Shown: positions 1 to 5,219, counted from the first letter of the stretch. The stretch is DNA of 5,246 nt from an uncultured Lachnospiraceae bacterium (GCA_946623295.1 CAMOQY010000118.1:1-5246); one strand, 5' to 3'. A program made the numbers and translations. The notes: generated from the letters alone by a model not told the origin.

Positions 1-1169
1 CCATCCAGGTCTACGACCCCGCCGGACGTCCGATCGAGAAACCGATCACCCGCATCACCTGGGATATCCGCGCCGCGGAAAAAGGCGGCTACGAGCATTT
101 CATGCTCAAAGAGATCATGGAGCAGCCCGGCGCAGTCGGAGCTACTCTCGCGCCCCGCATCAAGGGAGAGGAGATAGTGCTGGACGCCGAAATATCCGCC
201 GACGTTCTCGAGAGCTTTTCAAAGATCGTCATCACCGCCTGCGGCTCGGCCTACTATGCCGGCTGCGCCGGGAAATTCGCGCTGGAGAAGCTTTTCAAGC
301 TGCCCGTCGACGTCTGCCTCGCGAGCGAGCTGCGCTACAGCGATCCGCTCATAGACAGCAGCACGCTGCTCATCGTACTGTCCCAGTCAGGCGAGACCGC
401 GGATACCATAGCCGCGATAAAGGAGTGCAAGGCCCTCGGCGCGAAGGTTCTGGCCATAGTCAACGTCGTCGGCAGTACAGTGGCAAAGCTGGCCGACTAC
501 GTGCTTTATACCTGGGCGGGACCCGAGATCGCAGTCGCGACCACAAAGGGCTACACGACCCAGCTTGCGATGCTGTACCTTTTTGCGCTGTATGCAGGCG
601 GAAAGACCGGCCGCGTAGACAAGGACGAGTACAAGCATCTCCTGACTACGCTAAAGCTCCTGCCGAAGCGTATACAGGAATCTCTCGATCTTAATCCGTC
701 CATTCCTTCACTTGCAAAGGAATACAAGGATACCCGCTCGATCTTTTTCATCGGACGCAATACCGACTGGGCTGTGGCTCTGGAAGGCGCTCTCAAGATG
801 AAGGAAATATCCTATATCCACGCCGAATCCTACGCCGCGGGCGAGCTGAAGCACGGCACGATAGCCCTTATCGAGGACAGACAGCCCGTTATCGCTCTCT
901 GCTGCAACGAGGCGCTTATAGAAAAGACCATGAGCAACGTGATCGAGGTCAAGGCGCGCGGCGCCAGGGTCCTCGCGCTCACCCGCCGCGGCGAGCAGCG
1001 CGTCTCATCTGTAGCTGACGATATAATATTTGTTCCGGGGCTCGACACGATCTTCCAGCCTATAGTCGAGATCATTCCTCTCCAGCTTCTGGCATATCAC
1101 ACCGCCCGTCTGCGCGGATGCGATATAGACAAGCCCAAGAATCTGGCAAAATCAGTGACCGTAGAGTAG
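1..1169 (+). CDS. glmS: Glutamine-fructose-6-phosphate aminotransferase (glucosamine-6-phosphate synthase), 5'-truncated by the window edge
   Basis: GlmS makes glucosamine-6-phosphate from fructose-6-phosphate and glutamine in the cytosol, the first committed step towards UDP-GlcNAc and peptidoglycan. The frame is open from base 3 and gives 388 residues before a TAG stop. The family is about 600 residues long, so the N-terminal glutaminase domain lies outside the window; the ATG at 102 is internal (it follows the conserved stretch ITWDIRAAEKGGYEHF). Both sugar-isomerase (SIS) domains are present. The sugar-phosphate loop SQSGET is at visible residues 127-132. Residues equivalent to E. coli K485, E488 and H504 fall at visible 265, 268 and 284 (in LKMKEISYIH and GELKHG). 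The C-terminal tail DKPKNLAKSVTVE carries the equivalent of catalytic K603 at visible 383. The isomerase half therefore looks intact. It converges on dnaX across a shared terminator. A glmS ribozyme, if there is one, would be upstream and cannot be seen. Confidence 0.97.
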   Translation, partial: IQVYDPAGRPIEKPITRITWDIRAAEKGGYEHFMLKEIMEQPGAVGATLAPRIKGEEIVLDAEISADVLESFSKIVITACGSAYYAGCAGKFALEKLFKLPVDVCLASELRYSDPLIDSSTLLIVLSQSGETADTIAAIKECKALGAKVLAIVNVVGSTVAKLADYVLYTWAGPEIAVATTKGYTTQLAMLYLFALYAGGKTGRVDKDEYKHLLTTLKLLPKRIQESLDLNPSIPSLAKEYKDTRSIFFIGRNTDWAVALEGALKMKEISYIHAESYAAGELKHGTIALIEDRQPVIALCCNEALIEKTMSNVIEVKARGARVLALTRRGEQRVSSVADDIIFVPGLDTIFQPIVEIIPLQLLAYHTARLRGCDIDKPKNLAKSVTVE

Positions 1170-1170
1170 A

Positions 1171-1236
1171 GTGCCGATCTCCTTCGGACGGCGCACCGAT
1201 CTCCTTCGGACGGCGTACCGATCTCCTTCGGTCAGG
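1171..1236. repeat. Three tandem 22-bp repeats in the glmS 3' region
   Basis: The units are 1171-1192, 1193-1214 and 1215-1236. Each contains the identical core CCGATCTCCTTCGG. Units 1 and 2 differ at only two positions near their left end, and unit 3 diverges in its last few bases. Each core can fold as a small hairpin (CCGA, loop TCTCCT, TCGG). The array starts one base after the glmS stop and ends just before the terminator, so it would be transcribed as part of the glmS 3' untranslated region. On the opposite strand each core reads CCGAAGGAGATCGG, which contains a Shine-Dalgarno-like AAGGAGA, but no start codon or ORF follows it. Function unknown. Confidence 0.9.
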
Positions 1237-1244
1237 GCAGAATT

Positions 1245-1271
1245 AAAGCCCGGGCAAACCGCCCGGGCTTT
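1245..1271. terminator. Bidirectional intrinsic terminator between convergent glmS and dnaX
   Basis: A perfect 11-bp inverted repeat, AAAGCCCGGGC and GCCCGGGCTTT, flanks a 5-nt loop (AAACC). On the + strand it runs into TTTGTTATTATATTATT, so it should end glmS transcripts efficiently. On the - strand the hairpin lies 30-56 nt past the dnaX stop and is followed by TTTAATTCT, a weaker U-tract. A second small stem, GCGGC-TCT-GCCGC at 1288-1300, sits right at the dnaX stop but lacks a U-tract. Confidence 0.93.
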
Positions 1272-1300
1272 GTTATTATATTATTCTGCGGCTCTGCCGC

Positions 1301-2965
1301 TTACTCGACGATCAGATCCGGAAATACAGCCCTCACGTCGGCCTCGGTATCCGCAGCCGGATCACCCGGAGTGCCCACCTTTATGGTAATGGTCTCGCTG
1401 ATCCCGAATTCGTCTGCGGCGATCTTTTGGACCTTATTTACAAGGTCGTAGCGTTTCGCCATATCCAGACCGGTCTGGCTTCCGACGTAGATGACCGTTC
1501 CGCCTGACGAACGGACCGGCATCGCGCCCTTGTTCATGCCCTTTGTAAGCGGATCGAGTCTGCTGTAGATCTCGTTCCAGCGCTCGCATATCCCCGCTGC
1601 TCCCGATTCGCTCTGCGGCGCTGACGGAGCAGGGACTTCCGCCTCCGCAGTTTTTGCGGCGGACGGGATCGAAGCTGACTTCTCTTTGCTCTCCGCCTCA
1701 GGCAGAGGCCGTGAAGATACCGGGGTGCTTTCAGGTGTGGCTGACGCAGGCTGACTTTCCGCGGCGGGCTCCATCGCGCCTGCCGTCTGAACAAAAGTTT
1801 TCGGCAGCTTTGACACATCGGCAAGCTTTTTCTCAAGCTCGCCGATACGCGCCGAAAGCGCGTCCGTATCCGGATCAGCCTCCGGACGGATCGACCTGAT
1901 CGCCGCGACCTCGAGAGTGACACGCCTTCCGGCGCTTCCTCTCATATCATTGAAAGCCTCCGAATACAGCCTGATCAGCCTGATCAGACCGTCAAGGCTC
2001 ATCATACCGGCCTCCTCTTTCATCCTCGCGCGCTCGGCGTCGCCGGCGTCAACCGCTCCGGTTTCGGCGCCTGCGGATTTGACAAGAAGCAGGTTGCGCA
2101 GATACCAGCACAGGTCTCTGACGAACTGGGAGGCATCCCGTCCGCCCATTATGACCTCGTCGATTATCGAGAGCAGTCCCTCCGCGTCACCGGAGGCAAG
2201 GCATCTGAAATATCTGCTGAAGGTCTCACTTTCAACCGCGCCGAGCGATCTGAGAGCCGACTCATACGTCAATTCGCCGTCGGCGCCCCCCGCTGCCTGA
2301 TCGAGAAGGCTGATCGCGTCTCTCATGCCGCCCTCGGCCTTGCGCGCGATATACTCCAGCGCGCGGTCCTCCGCTTTTATCCCTTCGCCCTCGCACAGCT
2401 CGCGAAGCCTGCCGACGATGGTCGCTCCATCGATACGGCGGAAATCATACTGCTGGCAGCGCGAGAGGATGGTGGCCGGGATCTTCTGAGGATCGGTGGT
2501 GGCCAGGATAAAGATCACGTATTCAGGCGGCTCCTCCAGGGTCTTGAGAAGCGCGTTAAAGGACGAGCCCGAGAACATATGGACCTCGTCGATGATATAT
2601 ACGCGGTATTTTCCCTCCGTGGGCGGATACTGCATATCCTCGAGCATCTGCCTGACGAAATCGACATTGTTGTTTGAAGCGGCGTCCACCTCGGTGAGAT
2701 TCATGGAATTGCCGCGCTCGATAGCCTGGCACGAGGGGCACTTTCCGCAGGGATTACCGTCAACGGGATTCTCGCAGTTGACGGCCTTTGCAAAGATCCT
2801 CGCTATGGTGGTCTTGCCTGTGCCGCGGCTGCCGCAGAGCAGATACGCGTGCGCGATCCTTCCGGTGCGCAGCTGTCCGCGCAGCGTCCGGACTACAGGA
2901 TCCTGACCCTTGACATCCTCAAATACCGCAGGTCTCCATTTTCGGTAAAGTGCTGTATAAGCCAT
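1301..2965 (-). CDS. dnaX: DNA polymerase III subunit gamma/tau (clamp-loader ATPase)
   Basis: DnaX is the ATPase of the clamp loader, which opens the beta clamp and places it on primed DNA at the replication fork. The 554-residue protein has the full AAA+ set: Walker A GSRGTGKT at 45-52, the zinc-binding cysteines C64, C73, C76 and C79, Walker B with DEVH at 126-129, sensor 1 ATT at 155-157, the SRC arginine finger at 168-170, and the sensor 2 helix GGMRDAISLLDQ at 212-223. Domain III (collar) follows to about 360, then a short helical stretch at 369-387, a Pro/Ala/Ser/Glu-rich linker at about 390-458, and a C-terminal domain at 459-554 that is expected to contact the polymerase. The ATG at 2965 is supported by AAGGAA at 2971-2976, 5 nt upstream. 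I see no A AAA AAG-type slippery site, so a separate short gamma form is not indicated. The usual downstream partners ebfC and recR are absent. Confidence 0.97.
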   Translation of the reverse strand: MAYTALYRKWRPAVFEDVKGQDPVVRTLRGQLRTGRIAHAYLLCGSRGTGKTTIARIFAKAVNCENPVDGNPCGKCPSCQAIERGNSMNLTEVDAASNNNVDFVRQMLEDMQYPPTEGKYRVYIIDEVHMFSGSSFNALLKTLEEPPEYVIFILATTDPQKIPATILSRCQQYDFRRIDGATIVGRLRELCEGEGIKAEDRALEYIARKAEGGMRDAISLLDQAAGGADGELTYESALRSLGAVESETFSRYFRCLASGDAEGLLSIIDEVIMGGRDASQFVRDLCWYLRNLLLVKSAGAETGAVDAGDAERARMKEEAGMMSLDGLIRLIRLYSEAFNDMRGSAGRRVTLEVAAIRSIRPEADPDTDALSARIGELEKKLADVSKLPKTFVQTAGAMEPAAESQPASATPESTPVSSRPLPEAESKEKSASIPSAAKTAEAEVPAPSAPQSESGAAGICERWNEIYSRLDPLTKGMNKGAMPVRSSGGTVIYVGSQTGLDMAKRYDLVNKVQKIAADEFGISETITIKVGTPGDPAADTEADVRAVFPDLIVE

Positions 2966-2970
2966 GGTAC

Positions 2971-2976
2971 TTCCTT
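2971..2976 (-). promoter_or_regulatory. dnaX ribosome binding site, abutting the SRP RNA terminator
   Basis: On the - strand AAGGAA lies 5 nt before the dnaX ATG. Only 5 nt separate it from the T6 run that ends the SRP RNA gene (2982-2987). This leaves no space for a dnaX promoter between the two, so the dnaX mRNA must begin within or upstream of the SRP RNA gene. Confidence 0.8.
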
Positions 2977-2981
2977 ATAAT

Positions 2982-2995
2982 AAAAAATCAGCGCA
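2982..2995 (-). terminator. Probable 3' end and terminator of the SRP RNA
   Basis: On the - strand TGCGCTGA (2988-2995) is followed by six T (2982-2987). TGCGCTGA is perfectly complementary to the RNA's 5' end (TCAGCGCA, 3245-3252), so the closing helix of the SRP RNA directly precedes the U-tract. A local hairpin here is weak (AGCG, loop AAATG, CGCT). Termination may therefore rely on the long-range closing helix or be incomplete; this is inference. Confidence 0.65.
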
Positions 2996-3252
2996 TTTCG
3001 CTTCGAATCGTTACGATGACCGTTACTTACGCCGCTTGCTCGGCCCAGGCGCCCTCACGTCACACCAAGACACCGGTTTAGTGCTGCTCCGTTCCCGACC
3101 TGACACGGTTCGCCGGGCTGTGGTTGCATGAGACCCGGGCGTCAACGCCGCGCGCGCAAGGCTGCGCCACCATAAAGACCCTCAGACGAAATATCACCCC
3201 TGCTGTAGCGGATTGCAGGTACAGGGCACCGCTGGCTCCCCGGCTGCGCTGA
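2988..3252 (-). ncRNA. ffs: Signal recognition particle RNA, large bacterial (Alu-containing) type
   Basis: This is the RNA core of the particle that, with Ffh and FtsY, delivers nascent membrane and secreted proteins to the translocon. On the - strand the apical Ffh-binding helix 8 is clear at 3083-3104: GTCAGGTC leads in and GGAGCAGC leads out around the GGAA tetraloop (3092-3095). The Alu domain at 3198-3230 reads GGTGCCCTGTACCTGCAATC followed by CGCTACAGCAGGG, closely matching my memory of the B. subtilis scRNA (scr, about 271 nt). The conserved 3' part CCTGGGCCGAGC and AAGTAACG is also present. The 5' end TCAGCGCA (3245-3252) and the 3' end TGCGCTGA (2988-2995) pair over 8 bp as the closing helix, which sets the mature ends at about 265 nt. 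Position directly upstream of dnaX matches B. subtilis. Exact ends are estimates; the precursor is likely longer at the 5' side. Confidence 0.95.
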
Positions 3253-3266
3253 AACTTTATGACATA

Positions 3267-3294
3267 ATGACGGCGGGATCGCTCCCGCCGTTAT
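3267..3294 (-). other. GC-rich hairpin at the start of the SRP RNA precursor
   Basis: An 8-bp perfect core, CGGCGGGA (3271-3278) and TCCCGCCG (3283-3290), surrounds a TCGC loop and can extend to about 12 bp with one G-U pair. It lies 50-77 nt beyond the mrp stop, so it might end mrp transcripts, but the - strand sequence after it (TCATTATGTCATAAAG) is a poor U-tract. It also overlaps the predicted SRP RNA start at about 3288, so most of it would form a 5' hairpin on the SRP RNA precursor, to be trimmed off before the mature end at about 3252. Confidence 0.6.
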
Positions 3295-3323
3295 ATAATA
3301 GCATTTTCGGATAATCCGGTCAA
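3295..3323 (-). promoter_or_regulatory. Sigma-A-type promoter for the SRP RNA (and possibly dnaX)
   Basis: On the - strand a -35 box TTGACC (3318-3323) is followed after exactly 17 bp by a -10 box TATTAT (3295-3300). Both are 5/6 matches to consensus. The predicted start is near 3288, about 36 nt before the mature SRP RNA 5' end. The promoter fits between the mrp stop and the SRP RNA. A perfect TATAAT also occurs on the + strand at 3294-3299, but no + strand gene follows it. Confidence 0.75.
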
Positions 3324-3343
3324 CGAAAAGGTTGCCGCGCCTT

Positions 3344-4165
3344 TCAGCACTTCTCTATCTTCTCGAAAAGACCGTCCAGCCAGTCGCCTTCAAAGAGCTC
3401 GATCATACCCTTGTCGCAGGCCGCGGCCAGCTTTTTGTCCATCGGGATGCGGGCTATTGTATCGATACCGTGGCGCGCCGCGATCTCCTCGGCATGGCTC
3501 TCTCCGAAGACTTCAATCTTCTCGCCGCAGTGCGGGCAGACGACGTAGCTCATATTTTCCACGAGTCCGAGCACCGGGATCTTCATCAGCGAAGCGAGAT
3601 TGACCGCTTTCTCCACGATCATCCCGACAAGCTCCTGGGGAGAGGCTACCACGACGATCCCGTCGATCGGCAGCGACTGATACACCGTCAGCGGCACGTC
3701 GCCCGTTCCCGGAGGCATATCCACAAACATGTAGTCCACATCCTCCCAGATAACGTCGGTCCAGAACTGCTTTACGGTCCCCGAAAGGATCGGCCCTCTC
3801 CAGACCACGGGATCCGTTTCGTTTTCGGTCAGCAGATTCAGGGACATGACCTTTGTGCCCATCTTTGTCTCGACAGGATAGAAGCCGCGCTCGTCGCCGG
3901 TGACCTTTTCCTTCAGGCCGAAGGCCCTGGGGATCGAAGGTCCGGTGATATCGGCATCAAGTATGGCGGTGCGGTGACCGGCTCTCTCGGAGAGCACCGC
4001 CAGGAGCGAAGTCACGAGGCTCTTGCCGACGCCGCCCTTGCCGCTGACTACGGCGATGACCTTGCCGATCTGGCTGAACTCGTTTGCAGGCTCCCACATG
4101 CTCTCTCTGGTGCGGTCCGCACAATTCTCACCGCAGCTGCTGCAATCATGATTACAATTGCTCAT
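3344..4165 (-). CDS. mrp: Mrp/NBP35-family iron-sulfur cluster carrier P-loop ATPase
   Basis: Members of this family are cytosolic dimeric ATPases (SIMIBI/ParA-MinD class) that bind and pass on Fe-S clusters. The 273-residue protein has the deviant Walker A GKGGVGKS at 42-49 (signature lysine K43), the switch I stretch DADITGPSIP from D69, and switch II/Walker B FVDMPPGTGD at 146-155. The CxxC pair C209/C212 in CPHCG is the expected bridging cluster site between two subunits. The N-terminus adds four cysteines, C4, C8, C11 and C15 (CX3CX2CX3C), resembling the extra N-terminal cluster of NBP35-type proteins. The N-terminal DUF59/MIP18-like domain found in many bacterial Mrp proteins is absent. 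The ATG at 4165 is well supported by GGAGG at 4175-4179, 9 nt upstream. It is transcribed divergently from the membrane protein gene. The client proteins are not known from sequence. Confidence 0.94.
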   Translation of the reverse strand: MSNCNHDCSSCGENCADRTRESMWEPANEFSQIGKVIAVVSGKGGVGKSLVTSLLAVLSERAGHRTAILDADITGPSIPRAFGLKEKVTGDERGFYPVETKMGTKVMSLNLLTENETDPVVWRGPILSGTVKQFWTDVIWEDVDYMFVDMPPGTGDVPLTVYQSLPIDGIVVVASPQELVGMIVEKAVNLASLMKIPVLGLVENMSYVVCPHCGEKIEVFGESHAEEIAARHGIDTIARIPMDKKLAAACDKGMIELFEGDWLDGLFEKIEKC

Positions 4166-4240
4166 TATATAAAACCTCCGTTTTGTTTTCGTATGTTACG
4201 GGACCTGGCGCCATACCGCGCGGCGATCCTGACCCTGTAT

Positions 4241-4269
4241 ATTAAATCAAAAATCCGTTGCTTTTACAA
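4241..4269 (-). promoter_or_regulatory. Candidate sigma-A promoter for mrp
   Basis: On the - strand TTGTAA (4264-4269) and TTTAAT (4241-4246) are separated by exactly 17 bp. The -10 box matches consensus at 5/6 positions and the -35 box at 4/6. The predicted start is near 4234, giving a leader of about 70 nt before the mrp ATG. Confidence 0.5.
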
Positions 4270-4286
4270 CACCGCAAAATTATAAT
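4258..4286 (+). promoter_or_regulatory. Candidate sigma-A promoter for the DUF308-type membrane protein gene
   Basis: A perfect -10 box TATAAT (4281-4286) stands 17 bp after TTGCTT (4258-4263), a weak -35 box that keeps the TTG core. The predicted start is near 4293, giving a leader of about 70 nt. The boxes interleave with those of the divergent mrp promoter, so the two polymerase sites overlap. Confidence 0.6.
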
Positions 4287-4351
4287 AAGAGCAGTTTTAT
4301 GATGGTTCTTGTGAATCAATGCAATGAATCGACCTGCCACGGTCTCACCTC

Positions 4352-4357
4352 AGGAGG
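4352..4357 (+). promoter_or_regulatory. Ribosome binding site that fixes the start of the membrane protein gene
   Basis: AGGAGG lies 7 nt before the ATG at 4365. The frame stays open upstream to an ATG at 4299, which would add 22 residues, but that ATG has no ribosome binding site and lies only about 6 nt from the predicted transcription start. The start at 4365 is therefore preferred. Confidence 0.9.
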
Positions 4358-4364
4358 AATAAAA

Positions 4365-4967
4365 ATGCAATCCAGGATCAAAAATGCGTTCAAAAGCTAT
4401 CTGTTTGACGGTCTTCTGCTCGTAGCTCTCGGTGTGGTCATGCTCATCTGGCCGGAGGACGCCCTTAGGATCCTGTGTATCGGCGGCGGCATCCTGCTCA
4501 TAGTGCTCGGCCTGATCAAATGCATCGTCTTTTTCGCGAACAAGGAAGATCACAGCGTGCCCGGGCTCATCATCGGCATAGCCGAAATCGCGCTCGGCAT
4601 CGCGCTTATCATAAAGTGGGACTTCTTTATTACCGCTTTCCAGTTCATCACCGGAATCATCCTGATCTACGGCAGCGGACTCATGTTTATCAGAGCCTTC
4701 GCGCTGCGCCGTGAAAAGGGTCCGATCTTTGCGGCGTCCATCGTTTTCGGAATCCTGATCCTCGTCTTTGCCGCGCTGATCCTTCTTAATCCCTTGAAGT
4801 TTGCCGCGTTTATCACACAGCTTCACGCCGTCGCTCTTATACTCGAAGGTCTCTCAATGATCATCGTGATGGCCAGAGCGCAGGAAGCCCGCGCCGCCGC
4901 AAAAGCGGCTATCGCCGACGCCCAGGCAGTGGATGTGGAGGTTATTGAGGAAAAGAGCGAGGAGTAA
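4365..4967 (+). CDS. HdeD/DUF308-like integral membrane protein
   Basis: The 200-residue protein has six hydrophobic helices at roughly 13-29, 33-57, 66-84, 87-111, 119-141 and 146-169. The helices repeat in pairs of similar character: a Gly-rich helix (LLLVALGVVMLIWP, IAEIALGIALIIKW, SIVFGILILVFAALILLNP) followed by a second helix rich in Gly and Ile/Leu. This internal pattern and size are typical of the HdeD/DUF308 family. In E. coli HdeD is linked to acid resistance; for most members, including those in Firmicutes, no function is known. There is no cleavable signal peptide. The C-terminal tail from about 170 is cytosolic by inference and changes from an Ala-rich, likely helical stretch (EARAAAKAAIADAQA) to an acidic end (EVIEEKSEE). 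The start at 4365 is set by AGGAGG 7 nt upstream. It appears monocistronic and divergent from mrp. Family assignment is by pattern, not by database search. Confidence 0.82.
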   Translation: MQSRIKNAFKSYLFDGLLLVALGVVMLIWPEDALRILCIGGGILLIVLGLIKCIVFFANKEDHSVPGLIIGIAEIALGIALIIKWDFFITAFQFITGIILIYGSGLMFIRAFALRREKGPIFAASIVFGILILVFAALILLNPLKFAAFITQLHAVALILEGLSMIIVMARAQEARAAAKAAIADAQAVDVEVIEEKSEE

Positions 4968-5096
4968 AGTACAGGCTCAAGATAAAGATTTCCGGACAGA
5001 TCAGCCCCTTTTTGTCGGAAAAGCGGGCAGATGCAAGAGATTTGCGTTGTAAAAACGGACACCTTGTGCTCTCATATTTTAGTGTTACATGTGGAG
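4968..5096. other. Intergenic stretch with no gene seen
   Basis: This stretch, and the rest of the window to 5246, holds no convincing coding region. One imperfect hairpin is present: TTTCCGgACA (4989-4998) pairs with TGTCGGAAA (5013-5021) apart from one bulged G, with a 14-nt loop and no U-tract, so it is at best a weak end signal for the preceding gene. A 27-codon frame from the ATG at 5031 lacks a good ribosome binding site. Confidence 0.5.
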
Positions 5097-5142
5097 AATA
5101 GTATCTTTTTTTAAGAATTTAAAAAAAGATACTATTTTTTTT
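5097..5142 (+). terminator. Long AT-rich palindrome with U-tract (terminator-like)
   Basis: Two perfect 18-nt arms, 5097-5114 and 5119-5136, flank a 4-nt loop (GAAT). The left arm is AATAGTATC followed by T7 and AA; the right arm is its exact complement. A run of eight T (5135-5142) follows, so on the + strand it has the form of an intrinsic terminator, about 130 nt past the membrane protein stop. It shares its outer arm with the palindrome at 5182-5219, which suggests the pair is a repeat element as well. Confidence 0.75.
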
Positions 5143-5181
5143 GCATCAACACGGTCGTGATCGACAGTCAAACCATGAAAA

Positions 5182-5219
5182 ATAGTATCATTTTTTGAAA
5201 AACGAGAAAATGATACTAT
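5182..5219. repeat. Second palindrome related to the one at 5097-5136
   Basis: The arms ATAGTATCATTTT (5182-5194) and AAAATGATACTAT (5207-5219) are perfectly complementary over 13 bp, with a 12-nt A-rich spacer. The outer 8 bases ATAGTATC/GATACTAT are identical to those of the palindrome 45 bp to the left; the inner part differs (CATTTT here, CTTTTT there). It is followed by ATTTTCC, a short T run that could serve as a weak terminator. Function unknown. Confidence 0.8.

Noticed and set aside
1534..1923. 129-codon open frame on the - strand overlapping dnaX in the +1 frame, as a possible programmed-frameshift product
   Set aside because: Arg/Ser-rich composition typical of a shifted frame, no ribosome binding site, and no slippery heptamer. 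The A5 runs in this part of dnaX (near 1649-1653 and 1827-1831) are too short or have the wrong context.
3294..3299. Perfect TATAAT on the + strand as a promoter
   Set aside because: Nothing on the + strand downstream is a credible gene, and the same bases are better explained as the -10 region of the - strand SRP RNA promoter.
3332..4285. 317-codon open frame on the + strand opposite mrp
   Set aside because: It is antisense to a clear Mrp protein with full motifs; its own translation is His/Asp/Arg-rich with no recognisable domain, and it lacks a ribosome binding site.
4299..4364. N-terminal extension of the DUF308-type protein by 22 residues, starting at the ATG at 4299
   Set aside because: No ribosome binding site precedes it, it lies almost at the predicted transcription start, and the downstream ATG at 4365 has an ideal AGGAGG at 7 nt.
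4350..4826. 158-codon - strand frame opposite the membrane protein gene
   Set aside because: Asp/Glu/Lys/Arg-rich antisense translation of a hydrophobic protein gene; no ribosome binding site or known motif.
4823..5062. 79-codon - strand frame crossing the 3' end of the membrane protein gene
   Set aside because: Mostly antisense to the Ala-rich tail, no recognisable domain and no good ribosome binding site.
5031..5114. 27-codon frame ending inside the first palindrome, as a leader peptide with an attenuator
   Set aside because: Weak ribosome binding site, no run of a regulatory codon, and no downstream gene in the window to regulate.
5097..5219. CRISPR array or toxin-antitoxin RNA repeats
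   Set aside because: Only two palindromes of different inner sequence and spacing, with no regular repeat-spacer pattern and no associated genes in view.
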